In this document: one piece after another, positions 49,593 through 61,299 of the stretch | How the letters are laid out: the number at the start of each line of letters is the position of its first letter | How positions within the stretch are numbered: the first letter of the stretch is position 1 | Notes under the pieces: model-generated | The model's input: the letters and a program-made list of their open reading frames with translations, nothing else | Database searches by the model: none | What the model was told of the DNA's origin: nothing | From: Variovorax paradoxus | GTDB taxonomy: Bacteria > Pseudomonadota > Gammaproteobacteria > Burkholderiales > Burkholderiaceae_C | Direction of reading: 5' to 3' | Length of the DNA stretch: 64,000 bases | Assembly: GCF_018614955.1 (NCBI RefSeq) | Contig: NZ_JAGGNV010000033.1 | Location: 1-64,000 of the forward strand | Translations under genes and position numbers: made by a program

Positions 49593-50579
49593 ATGCTGTC
49601 GTACTGGATGCAGATGAGCGACACGGACACGGCGCTCGAGTTGCGCGACGTCCCCGTGCCCGCTGCGGGCCCGCAACAGCTGCTGGTGCGCATGCATGCC
49701 GCGGCCTTGAACCGCGGGGAGTTCCTGCTCGGTCACGGCCTGCACGGCACGCCCGGCACCTGGAAGGCGATCGGCGGAGAAGGTGCGGGAGAGGTCGTCG
49801 CCGTCGGTGCCGAGGCGACCGGCTTCCGGCCGGGCGACCGCGTCATGGGCCGCTGTGCGGGCGCGTTCTCGGAGTACGCGCTGATGGAGGCAGCAGAAGC
49901 CATGGCGATGCCGGATGGCCTCTCGTGCGAACAGGCTGCCGGCATTCCGCTGACCTTCCTCGTTGCCTATGACATGCTGGTGCTGCAAGGCCGCCTGAAG
50001 CCCGGCGAATGGCTGCTCATCAACGGCGTGTCCTCCGGCGTTGGCGTGGCGTCGCTGCAGCTGGGCAAGGCGCTGGGCGCGCGCGTCATCGGCACCTCGG
50101 GCTCGGCCGCCAAGCTGGCAGCGCTCGAGCCCCTCGGACTGGACGTCGCGCTGCACACCCGCAAGCCGGACTTCGCGCCCGCGGTCATGGAGGCGACGGC
50201 CCGGCACGGCGCGGACCTGATCGTCAACACGGTGGGAGGCAGCGTGTTCGCGGAGAACATGCGCACGCTCGCCTTCGAGGGCCGGCTCGCCACGGTGGGA
50301 TACGTCGACGGCGTCGTGCACGCCGATATCGACCTCGAGGCCTTGCATGCCAGGCGGTTGACCCTGTTCGGCGTCTCCAACAAACTGCGCACCAAGAAGC
50401 AGCGAGCGGCTGCGGTTCCGCGCTTCGTCGCCGAGGTCATGCCCCACATCGCGGCCGGGCGCATCCGGCCCCAGATCGACCAGGTCATGGACTTCGCGCG
50501 GCTCGCGGAAGCAAAGGCCCGCATGGAAGCCGGCGCGCATTTGGGAAAGATCGTTCTGCGCATTGCCGTCTCGTCCTGA
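49593..50579 (+). CDS. Zinc-independent quinone oxidoreductase-like (MDR) protein
   Basis: This 328-residue MDR-superfamily NADPH oxidoreductase has an N-terminal GroES-like domain (AALNRGEFLLGHGLHG; GGEGAGEVVAVGAEATGF; GDRVMGRCAGAFSEYA) and a Rossmann domain with LLINGVSSGVGVASLQLGK and GADLIVNTVGG. The structural-zinc cysteines of alcohol dehydrogenases are absent, as expected for quinone oxidoreductases. It follows the IPMDH-family gene by 11 bases. It may reduce an enone or quinone-like intermediate or the acid produced by its neighbours. Substrate unknown. Confidence 0.87.
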   Translation: MLSYWMQMSDTDTALELRDVPVPAAGPQQLLVRMHAAALNRGEFLLGHGLHGTPGTWKAIGGEGAGEVVAVGAEATGFRPGDRVMGRCAGAFSEYALMEAAEAMAMPDGLSCEQAAGIPLTFLVAYDMLVLQGRLKPGEWLLINGVSSGVGVASLQLGKALGARVIGTSGSAAKLAALEPLGLDVALHTRKPDFAPAVMEATARHGADLIVNTVGGSVFAENMRTLAFEGRLATVGYVDGVVHADIDLEALHARRLTLFGVSNKLRTKKQRAAAVPRFVAEVMPHIAAGRIRPQIDQVMDFARLAEAKARMEAGAHLGKIVLRIAVSS

Positions 50580-50608
50580 GGTCCACCCCAACCAAGAAGG
50601 AGAAGCAG

Positions 50609-51078
50609 ATGAAGCGACTCGGTTCCATGGTCCTCGCATCGAAGGCGCCTACCTGGTGCGCAACAACTCGCCATTGCAGCGCAACGAGGAAGTGGACCGC
50701 ACCTCGACCCGTGTCGCCGTGGGCCGCGGCAGCGCCTACGACCTGTTCCTCACGCGCGAGCTGAAGTCCGCCACGCTGGTGCGCGCGCCGACCTCGCCCG
50801 AGGTCACCAACCTGTTCCTCGCGCAGAACCTCGAAGTGGCCGCCGGTGTGAAGCAGCAGCTCGAAGCGGACGCGAAACGCGTGGGCGGCGTGCGCCTGCT
50901 GCCCGGACGCTTCATGGTGATCGAACAGGCCATGGGCGTGCCCAAGGGCCGGACTGCCGCGCGCGCCTGGCTCAGTGGCTTCATCGAGGAGATGAAGGCA
51001 TCTGGCTTCGTCGCGACCGCCCTGCAGCGGCATGGCATCGAGGGCGCCGCGGTGGCGCCGCGCGCGGCCGGCGCATGA
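50609..51078 (+). pseudogene. Decayed family-3 solute-binding protein gene (internal deletion with frameshift)
   Basis: A good ribosome-binding site (AAGGAGA) and a signal-peptide-like start MKRLGSMVLAS at 50609 join directly, in a different frame, to the C-terminal part of an extracellular amino-acid-type binding protein: EGAYLVRNNSPLQRNEEVDR, VAVGRGSAYDLFLTRELKSA and VAAGVKQQLEADAKRV, ending at 51078. The middle and about 10 codons after the start are missing and the frame does not match (470 bases). It is therefore a pseudogene with about 145 C-terminal codons left. It trails the oxidoreductase in the third Bug operon. Confidence 0.72.
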
Positions 51079-51095
51079 GCGAGGCGCCAGACGTC

Positions 51096-51129
51096 AAAAA
51101 GCCCCTGATCCGTTAGGAATCAAGGGCTT
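51096..51129 (-). terminator. Intrinsic terminator of tRNA-Phe
   Basis: On the minus strand a 13-pair stem (arms AAGCCCTTGATTC and GGATCAGGGGCTT, two or three G:U pairs) with a five-base loop is followed by TTTTT, eight bases after the tRNA 3' end. Geometry is that of a Rho-independent terminator. Confidence 0.85.
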
Positions 51130-51136
51130 CGAAATC

Positions 51137-51212
51137 TGGTGGCCTGGGGCGGAATCGAACCACCGACACGCGGATTTTCAATCCGCTGCTCTACCAACTG
51201 AGCTACCGGGCC
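51137..51212 (-). tRNA. tRNA-Phe (GAA), with encoded CCA
   Basis: The 76-base minus-strand sequence folds as a cloverleaf with D arm GTAGCTCAGTTGGTAGAGC, anticodon GAA in TTGAAAA, T arm GGTGG/CCGCC with loop TTCGATT and an encoded CCA. The acceptor has one mismatch, C5 against A68; other pairs are Watson-Crick. A partial copy of its 5' end lies 62 bases upstream, nearer the promoter. A strong terminator follows. Confidence 0.95.
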
Positions 51213-51277
51213 ATGTACGCCTCGACTTGCGGCTGATCAGTTGGTCTTCTCTGACTCAACTGAGCTACCGGGCCATG
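51195..51277. repeat. Direct repeat of the tRNA-Phe 5' end
   Basis: The 21-base sequence CAACTGAGCTACCGGGCCATG occurs at 51195-51215 (inside and just before the tRNA gene) and again at 51257-51277. The second copy is a truncated tRNA-Phe 5' end; the D-loop diverges after it and no anticodon arm follows. The spacing and lack of other mobile-element signs suggest a collapsed tandem tRNA duplication or an old integration scar. Confidence 0.75.
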
Positions 51278-51291
51278 GTGTGCAGCCCGCG

Positions 51292-51297
51292 ATTATA
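51292..51297 (-). promoter_or_regulatory. tRNA-Phe promoter -10 element
   Basis: A perfect TATAAT on the minus strand ends 17 bases before the truncated 5' tRNA copy (51274) and 79 bases before the real tRNA start. It overlaps the stop codon (51293-51295) of the response-regulator gene. A -35 element was not convincing. The spacing fits the truncated copy better than the intact tRNA. Confidence 0.55.
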
Positions 51298-51991
51298 CAG
51301 TGCCTCGGCGGCCCCTCGACAGGTCGACGCCAAGTTGCTTGAGCTTGCGATAGAGGTGGGTGCGTTCGAGGCCTGTCTTCTCCGCCACGCGCGTCATCGA
51401 GCCGTTCTCCATCGCGAGATGGAACTCGAAATACGCCTTTTCGAATCCGTCGCGCGCGTCGCGCAGCGGGCGGTCGAGGTCGAAGCTCTGCGTGGCTTGC
51501 GGGCCGGCGTCGACCGCAGGTGCCTGCGGCGCCGAGGGGACCAGCGCGTTCTCGCCGATCGTGGTGACCACCGCAGAGAGGTTGTTGGCGGCGGCCGGCA
51601 CCACGCTTGCCGCGGCGCGGCGTGCGCTCTCGCGCGCGAGTCCCTGCTCGACCGCTTTCAGCAGCTTCTGCAAGGTGATGGGCTTCTCGAGGAAGGCGAA
51701 GGCGCCGATGCGCGTGGCGTCGACCGCAGTGTCGATGGTGGCGTGGCCGCTCATCATGACGACCGGCATGCTCAGCAGACCGGCGGTGGACCATTCCTTG
51801 AGCAATGTGACGCCGTCGGTGTCGGGCATCCAGATATCGAGCAGCACGAGGTCCGGGCGCGCGCGCTGCCGTGCTGCGCGTGCTTCGGCCGCGTTCTCGG
51901 CGAGTTCCACGTTGTGGCCCTCGTCATTGAGAATTTCGAAGAGCAGGTCCCGAATGCCCAGCTCGTCGTCGACCACGAGGATGTTTGCCAT
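51293..51991 (-). CDS. NtrX-like response regulator without AAA+ domain
   Basis: This 232-residue regulator has a receiver domain (1-120; ILVVDDELGIRD, phospho-acceptor D52 in LLDIWMPDTDG, and K in LEKPITLQKLL) and a C-terminal Fis-type HTH (TRVAEKTGLERTHLYRKLKQLG). The central sigma-54 AAA+ domain of NtrX/NtrC is absent. Between them is an Ala/Pro-rich linker. It lies 69 bases downstream of the NtrY-like kinase on the same strand and is most likely its partner. Without the AAA+ domain it probably represses or activates sigma-70 genes (inference). The stop codon lies in the tRNA promoter. Confidence 0.9.
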   Translation of the reverse strand: MANILVVDDELGIRDLLFEILNDEGHNVELAENAAEARAARQRARPDLVLLDIWMPDTDGVTLLKEWSTAGLLSMPVVMMSGHATIDTAVDATRIGAFAFLEKPITLQKLLKAVEQGLARESARRAAASVVPAAANNLSAVVTTIGENALVPSAPQAPAVDAGPQATQSFDLDRPLRDARDGFEKAYFEFHLAMENGSMTRVAEKTGLERTHLYRKLKQLGVDLSRGRRGTV

Positions 51992-52060
51992 GAATGCTTG
52001 TGTTGTGCGCCTGTATAGAAGAGGGCTCGCATGCCGGCCCGCCGCGCACTGCACGAATGC

Positions 52061-54391
52061 TCAGGCGGAAGGCGGCCTCGAATCTTCGGTGTGTGCGAGC
52101 GCTCCCTGCGCCTCGCCTGCCAGCGCGAATGATAACGAGACTTGTGCGCCAGCCACAGCCCCATCGACGATGCGGTTCGAAAGTTCGATGCGGGCACCGT
52201 GCTCGTCGGCGATCTTCTTGACGACCGCGAGGCCCAGCCCGGTGCCCTTGGTCTTGGTCGTGACGTAGGGTTCGAAGGCCCGCTTGAGGATGTTCTCGGC
52301 GAAGCCCGGCCCGCTGTCCTGCACCGTGAGCCGCACGCGCTGGCCCGAATCGCCGAGCCGCGTGCGAATGACGACCTCGCCGGTGCGCCCGGTGCCGCTG
52401 GCGGCGGCCTCGGCCGCGTCCTGCGCGTTTTGCAACAGGTTGTGAATGACCTGCCGGATCTGCTGCGCATCGCCGCGGATCGGCGGGCAGCGCTCGTCCA
52501 GTTCGCAGCGCAGCGCGATGGCCGCGTTTTCGCCGGCGTAGAGCTGCAGCACGTCGGCCACCAGCGCATTGAGGTCGACCGGCTTCAGGTCAGCCGCGGG
52601 CAGGCGGGCGTAGTCGCGGAATTCGTTGACCAGGCGCTTCATCGCATCCACCTGGTCGACGATGGTCTTGACCGACTTGACGAGCACCGCCTCCTCGGCC
52701 GGCGCGACCTTGCCGCTGAGCTTCATTTCGAGGCGCTCGGCCGAGAGCTGGATCGGCGTCAACGGGTTCTTGATCTCGTGCGCCAGGCGCCGCGCCACTT
52801 CGCCCCAGGCCTGGGCGCGCTGGGCCGAGACGATCTCGGAGATGTCGTCGAACACCAGCAGCCTGGCATCGCCCGGCAGCTCGGCGCCGCGCGCGACGAT
52901 GTTGATGGCGTCCTGGGACATGCCTTCGCCGCTCGCGTGCAGCTCGAAGGCATGCTGCCAGTGGTCGAGGCCGTGCTGCAGACGCTCGACCTGGAACTCG
53001 TCGAACTGCTGCTGCACGCTCTGGCCGAATTCGGCGAGGCCGGGCACGTCGGCCAGGAGCTGGCCTTCGTAGGCCGCGAGCGGCGCGCGCAGCACGCGCG
53101 TGGCGCCCGGGTTGGTCGACAGGATCATCCCCTGCGGGTCGAGCACGATCACGCCCGAGGTGAGGTTGTCGAGGATGGTCTGCAGGTTGGCGCGTGCCGC
53201 ATCGAGCTCGCCCATGGTCTTTTCGACCGCACCGCGCGCATCGGCCAGCTGCTGGGTCATGACGGCGAAGGAGCGCGTGAGGCCGCCCAGTTCGTCCTTG
53301 CCCTGCAGCACCGCGGTGGGGCGCAGATCGCCGCCGGCCACCTGCCGCACGCCCTCGGCCAGCACCAGGAGCGGACGCGCGAGCTGGTTGCCGAACAGCA
53401 CCGCGAGCAGCACCGCGCCGAACACGGCGAGGAACAGCGTGAGCGTGAGCGTGCCGATGTACATGCGGCGCAGCCCTTCGCGCGCGAGCGCTCTTTCCTG
53501 GTATTCGCGATTGGCCTCCTGCACGGCCAGCGCATTGGCCACCACCGCCGGCGGCAGCGGCTGCGTGACCTGCAGGAAGCGCGGCTCGGTGTTGAATTCG
53601 AAGCCCGGCCTTTGCACCAGCGCGAGCGCCCGCACGCTGGCGGGCGGCGGGGGCGCGGCGCCGGGTGCGGGTGTCTCGTCGAGGCCTTCGATGTGCGCGA
53701 TCGCGCGGTCGGCGCGCACCTGGCGGAACTGCTGCGGCGTGGGCCGCTCGGGATTGAGCTGGAAGCGGGATGCACCCGCGCCGGCCACCAGCTGGCCATT
53801 GCCGGTCCAGAGCACCACGTCGGTGGCGCCGAGCTGGTCGCGGATGCGCTCGAGCACTAGGCCCGCGCTCGCATCGGGCACCTCGGCCAGCTGGTTGCTC
53901 GCGCTGCGCACCTTGCTCACCAGGTCGTCGGACAGCGAATCCAGCGTGGCGCGGCCGAGGTTCAGGCCGGCATCGAGCGCGCCTTCGACCTTGACGTCGA
54001 ACCAGCTCTCGATGGAGCGCGCAACGAACTGGTAGGAGACGAGGTACACCAGCGCGCCGGGCACCACGCCCACGAGCGCGAAGATGGCGGCCAGCTTGAT
54101 CAGCAGGCGGCTGCCGAACTTGCCCTGGCGCAGGCGCCGCAGCAGCCGGAACGCGACCCATCCGAGCACCAGCAGCAGCACCACCGCGACCACCACGTTG
54201 ATGCCGAACAGGCGCGCGTAGTTCTCCTCGTAGAAGGCGCGGTTGTTGGTGGACTGCGCGAGCAGGAACATGAGCACCAGGCCGATGGCCGTGACCATGA
54301 ACGCGCCGACCCCGATCGCCCAGCGCATGGCGCGGGAACGGCGGCGCGGTGGCGGCGCCCCTGCTGCGCCGCCGCGTGGATCGGTACTCAC
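52061..54391 (-). CDS. NtrY-like sensor histidine kinase
   Basis: This 776-residue inner-membrane kinase has three or four N-terminal transmembrane segments, an extracytoplasmic region, then HAMP (about residues 340-395), PAS (about 410-510) and the kinase core. The phospho-acceptor His538 lies in RRLAHEIKNPLTPIQLSAER; the ATPase domain shows IHNLLQNAQDAAEAA and DSGPGFAENILKRAFEPY. The start is GTG, overlapping the DUF4390 stop (GTGA). With the NtrX-like regulator it forms a two-component pair. NtrYX systems sense redox or nitrogen state in relatives; the signal here is unknown. Confidence 0.92.
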   Translation of the reverse strand: MSTDPRGGAAGAPPPRRRSRAMRWAIGVGAFMVTAIGLVLMFLLAQSTNNRAFYEENYARLFGINVVVAVVLLLVLGWVAFRLLRRLRQGKFGSRLLIKLAAIFALVGVVPGALVYLVSYQFVARSIESWFDVKVEGALDAGLNLGRATLDSLSDDLVSKVRSASNQLAEVPDASAGLVLERIRDQLGATDVVLWTGNGQLVAGAGASRFQLNPERPTPQQFRQVRADRAIAHIEGLDETPAPGAAPPPPASVRALALVQRPGFEFNTEPRFLQVTQPLPPAVVANALAVQEANREYQERALAREGLRRMYIGTLTLTLFLAVFGAVLLAVLFGNQLARPLLVLAEGVRQVAGGDLRPTAVLQGKDELGGLTRSFAVMTQQLADARGAVEKTMGELDAARANLQTILDNLTSGVIVLDPQGMILSTNPGATRVLRAPLAAYEGQLLADVPGLAEFGQSVQQQFDEFQVERLQHGLDHWQHAFELHASGEGMSQDAINIVARGAELPGDARLLVFDDISEIVSAQRAQAWGEVARRLAHEIKNPLTPIQLSAERLEMKLSGKVAPAEEAVLVKSVKTIVDQVDAMKRLVNEFRDYARLPAADLKPVDLNALVADVLQLYAGENAAIALRCELDERCPPIRGDAQQIRQVIHNLLQNAQDAAEAAASGTGRTGEVVIRTRLGDSGQRVRLTVQDSGPGFAENILKRAFEPYVTTKTKGTGLGLAVVKKIADEHGARIELSNRIVDGAVAGAQVSLSFALAGEAQGALAHTEDSRPPSA

Positions 54392-55050
54392 TTGGCCTTC
54401 TCCAGCGGCAGGCGTGCGCTGCGCTCGGCTGCAATGTTCCAGTCGGCCTGGCCGACCACGCCGATCTGGAAGGGCCGCGGCAGCTGCGAGGTGTCGAGTC
54501 GGAAGCGGAAGCTCACGGGATGCACGTGATCGTCACCGATCTCGGCGATGTCGCCCAGCCGCAGCCGGCCCACGCGCCTCACGCTCTCGAGCGCATCCTC
54601 CAGCGTGTCGAAGTTCTGGTTCAGCGAAACGCCGAAGCCGGCGTTGGTGATCGGTACCGGCGAAACGTTGAGCCGCCAGCGGCGCGTGAGCGGCTGGTAG
54701 GCGAGCCGCATGTGGCGCGTGGCCTGCGCCACCTTGAGATCGGTCCAATACCAGCGCTCCCGGAAGAGCTCGGCCTCGGCCACGAAATAGATCGCGATCC
54801 CCTTGTCGAGCACCTCCTCGACCAGCGCGGGCAGCTCGAACTGCACCTGGGCGCTGAGGTAGATGCCGTCGTCGGCCTGCTCGAGCCGGAGCTGGCTGAC
54901 CGCGGTGCCGCGCGGCTGCGCCAGGGCCGGCATCCACGCCAGAAGGAGAGCGAGCAGCCCCAGCGCGGCGAGCCAGGCCGGGCCGCGCCGTTCAGCGCGG
55001 CTCCTTTTCGAGCAAGGCGTAGAAAAATCCGTCGTGATCACCCAAGGCAT
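54388..55050 (-). CDS. DUF4390-type exported protein
   Basis: The mature domain (VSQLRLEQADDGIYLSAQVQ, FELPALVEEVLDKGIAIYF, RERWYWTDLKVAQATRHMRL, SFRFRLDTSQLPRPFQIGV) matches DUF4390, usually found between rsmB and ntrY. The signal-peptide core is LAALGLLALLLAWMPALAQ. The start is uncertain: no standard start codon lies close to the signal; the ATG at 55050 and GTG at 55041 give a long basic n-region and overlap rsmB by about 50-60 bases, while the ATG at 54933 would truncate the signal. Function unknown. The stop overlaps the kinase start. Confidence 0.82.
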   Translation of the reverse strand: MPWVITTDFSTPCSKRSRAERRGPAWLAALGLLALLLAWMPALAQPRGTAVSQLRLEQADDGIYLSAQVQFELPALVEEVLDKGIAIYFVAEAELFRERWYWTDLKVAQATRHMRLAYQPLTRRWRLNVSPVPITNAGFGVSLNQNFDTLEDALESVRRVGRLRLGDIAEIGDDHVHPVSFRFRLDTSQLPRPFQIGVVGQADWNIAAERSARLPLEKAK

Positions 55051-56350
55051 TGTCCGGGACGCCACGGGCAATCCCCCCGCTTTGCGGCAGCAAATGCCCC
55101 GGCGAGGGCAGCAAACGGGCGTCGGTGTTGTGTGCAAGGAACGCATCGATCTGGTGCGCGCCCTCTTCGCGGAAGACCGAACAGGTGCAGTACAACAAAC
55201 GTCCGCTCGGCCGGACCAGGGGCCACAAGGCGGCCAGCAGCATCGCCTGCTGCAGCGCCAGCTGCTCGGTATCGCTCTCGCGCCGCAGCCAGCGCACGTC
55301 GGGATGGCGCCGCACGATGCCCGAGGCCGTGCAGGGCGCATCGAGCAGGATGGCGTCGAAGAGCTGGCCGTCCCACCACTCTTTCGGCCGCGCGGCATCG
55401 GCGACGAGGACCTTGGCAGCCAGGCCGAGCCTGGCCAGCGTTTCGTCGATGCGCCGGCTGCGTCCGGCGTCGATTTCGAGTGCCGTGAGCTCGATCGCAT
55501 CCGGCCCCGCCACTTCGAGCAGGTGGGCGGTCTTGCCGCCCGGCGCCGCACAGGCATCGAGCACCTGCAGCGGCGCGGCGCCTTGCAGTCCTTCGAGCAG
55601 AAGTGGCGCGGCCAGCTGGGCCGCCGCATCCTGCACCGAGCATTCGCCTTCGGCAAATCCCGGCAGCGCCTGGACCGGCCGGGCGCCCAGCAGCTGCAGG
55701 CCGCTGGCCGCCACGGGAAAGGCCTGCAGGTCCACGGCTTCCAGGGCGCGCCGGTAGGCGGTCACGCCGGTCTTGCGCGTGTTGACGCGCAGCGTCATCG
55801 GCCCCTGGGTGTTGTTGGCCGCCAGCACGCGCTGCCAGTCGCGCGGATGGTCGCGCTTGAGGCGCTCGATCCACCAGCGCGGGTGGTTCCATTGCGCCAC
55901 CGGCTCGCGCTCGGTGGCCGCCACCAGCTCTTCGCGTTCGCGCAGGAAGCGGCGCAGGCAGGCATTGATGAAGCTGGCCTGGGCCCGCGTGCCGGGATTG
56001 CGCTTCGCGGCCTCGACGGCCTGGTCGACCAGCGTGAAGGGCTCGTAGGGCGATAGCGCGGCATCCCAGGCCAGTGCGAGCGCGGTGCAGAGCAAGGCAT
56101 CGGCCGCCGGCGGCGGCGTGCGCTTGGCCAGCTGGCGCCGCAGGGCCTCGGCCCGGCCGAGCCAGCGCAGCACCTGGAAGCCCAGTGCCTGGACGCCCGG
56201 CCGCAAGGCCGGATCGACGGCCTCGAAGGCCACCGAGCCCGAGACGCCGCTGCGGATGGAGGCGAGCGCAACGGCGGTCAGCTGCAACTGGCGCCACAGC
56301 GGCGGCGAAACGGGCGACGGAGCGCGGATGGAGTCTGGAAGGTCTGCCAA
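54992..56350 (-). CDS. rsmB: 16S rRNA m5C967 methyltransferase RsmB
   Basis: RsmB methylates C967 of 16S rRNA using S-adenosylmethionine. The 452-residue chain has an N-terminal NusB-like helical domain (about 1-170; AVDPALRPGVQALGFQVLRW) and a Rossmann methyltransferase domain with DACAAPGGKTAHLLE, ALEIDAGRSRRI, motif IV LDAPCTASGIVRRHPD and catalytic TCSVFREEG (LLYCTCSVF). Both catalytic-site cysteines are present. It heads the block rsmB / DUF4390 / NtrY-like / NtrX-like, whose ends overlap or nearly touch. Confidence 0.95.
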   Translation of the reverse strand: MADLPDSIRAPSPVSPPLWRQLQLTAVALASIRSGVSGSVAFEAVDPALRPGVQALGFQVLRWLGRAEALRRQLAKRTPPPAADALLCTALALAWDAALSPYEPFTLVDQAVEAAKRNPGTRAQASFINACLRRFLREREELVAATEREPVAQWNHPRWWIERLKRDHPRDWQRVLAANNTQGPMTLRVNTRKTGVTAYRRALEAVDLQAFPVAASGLQLLGARPVQALPGFAEGECSVQDAAAQLAAPLLLEGLQGAAPLQVLDACAAPGGKTAHLLEVAGPDAIELTALEIDAGRSRRIDETLARLGLAAKVLVADAARPKEWWDGQLFDAILLDAPCTASGIVRRHPDVRWLRRESDTEQLALQQAMLLAALWPLVRPSGRLLYCTCSVFREEGAHQIDAFLAHNTDARLLPSPGHLLPQSGGIARGVPDNALGDHDGFFYALLEKEPR

Positions 56351-56377
56351 CTTGGTGTCGATGAAAAAAAAGCGGGA

Positions 56378-56974
56378 TCAGCGCAAGGGCGCAGCCGGTC
56401 GCAACTGCATGATCCACGCCACCAGCAGCGCCGGGAACTGGGCGATGGCCGCGTTGTATTGCGCCACGGCCAGGTTGAACTGGTTGCGCGCGATTTCGGC
56501 CGCAGCCGAGGGCTCGGGCCAGGCGATCGGTGCCGAGCCGGCGGCCGCGTCGTCCCGGGCCGCGAGCGGCGCCGGTCGCGACAGGGTGCCGTCGGCATCG
56601 AAGCTGACCACTGCATCGGGATGCAGGCGCTGCCAGGCGCCGAGCATGACATGCAAGGCGGTGGCCAGCGCGGCGATGCCGGCCGGATCGAGCGGCTTCA
56701 GGCGCGTGGCGGCGAGCAAGGTCACCAGCTGGCCGGCCGCCGCCTGCAGCGAGGCGTCGGCCGGGGCACCTTCGGTCACCGCCTGCGCCGGCGGCGCCTC
56801 GGCCACGCGCGCCTGCACGAAATCGAGCTGCCGCACCAACGCCGCGTCGAGCGCCGCATAGGCCTGCAGCGCCGCAGAGCGCAGTCGCACGATGCGGTTG
56901 TAGGCACCGACGAACCAGAACAGCGCCACCGCGCCGAGGATCCAGTACGGCAGGGAATCGGGCATGTCGCTCAT
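56378..56974 (-). CDS. LemA-like membrane protein
   Basis: This 198-residue protein has one N-terminal membrane helix (YWILGAVALFWFVGAYNRI) followed by a helical domain with LemA features: RLRSAALQAYAALDAALVRQ and, at the end, ARNQFNLAVAQYNAAIAQFP. The central part is Ala-rich and less conserved than in typical LemA. The start at 56974 was chosen; the in-frame ATG at 56989 lies inside the rpoC terminator hairpin. Its ribosome-binding site would be the G-run in the hairpin's 3' arm. Function unknown. Confidence 0.78.
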   Translation of the reverse strand: MSDMPDSLPYWILGAVALFWFVGAYNRIVRLRSAALQAYAALDAALVRQLDFVQARVAEAPPAQAVTEGAPADASLQAAAGQLVTLLAATRLKPLDPAGIAALATALHVMLGAWQRLHPDAVVSFDADGTLSRPAPLAARDDAAAGSAPIAWPEPSAAAEIARNQFNLAVAQYNAAIAQFPALLVAWIMQLRPAAPLR

Positions 56975-56975
56975 G

Positions 56976-57008
56976 AAAAAGCCCCCCATCCGCGGGCGGA
57001 AGGGGGGC
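56976..57008 (-). terminator. Intrinsic terminator after rpoC, abutting the LemA-like start
   Basis: On the minus strand GCCCCCC (57002-57008) pairs with GGGGGGC (56981-56987) around a 14-base GC-rich loop and is followed by TTTTT (56976-56980). The T-run ends one base before the ATG of the LemA-like gene. Confidence 0.85.
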
Positions 57009-57046
57009 GATGGGTACCGGTCATGCCGGTGATGCTAACCAGTTAT

Positions 57047-61279
<4,233 letters not shown>

Positions 61280-61299
61280 GTGACTCTTTCCTTGTCTGC

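Noticed and set aside
51137..51277. Integrated genomic island using tRNA-Phe as attachment site
   Set aside because: The repeat copies are only 62 bases apart with no integrase; at most a scar remains.
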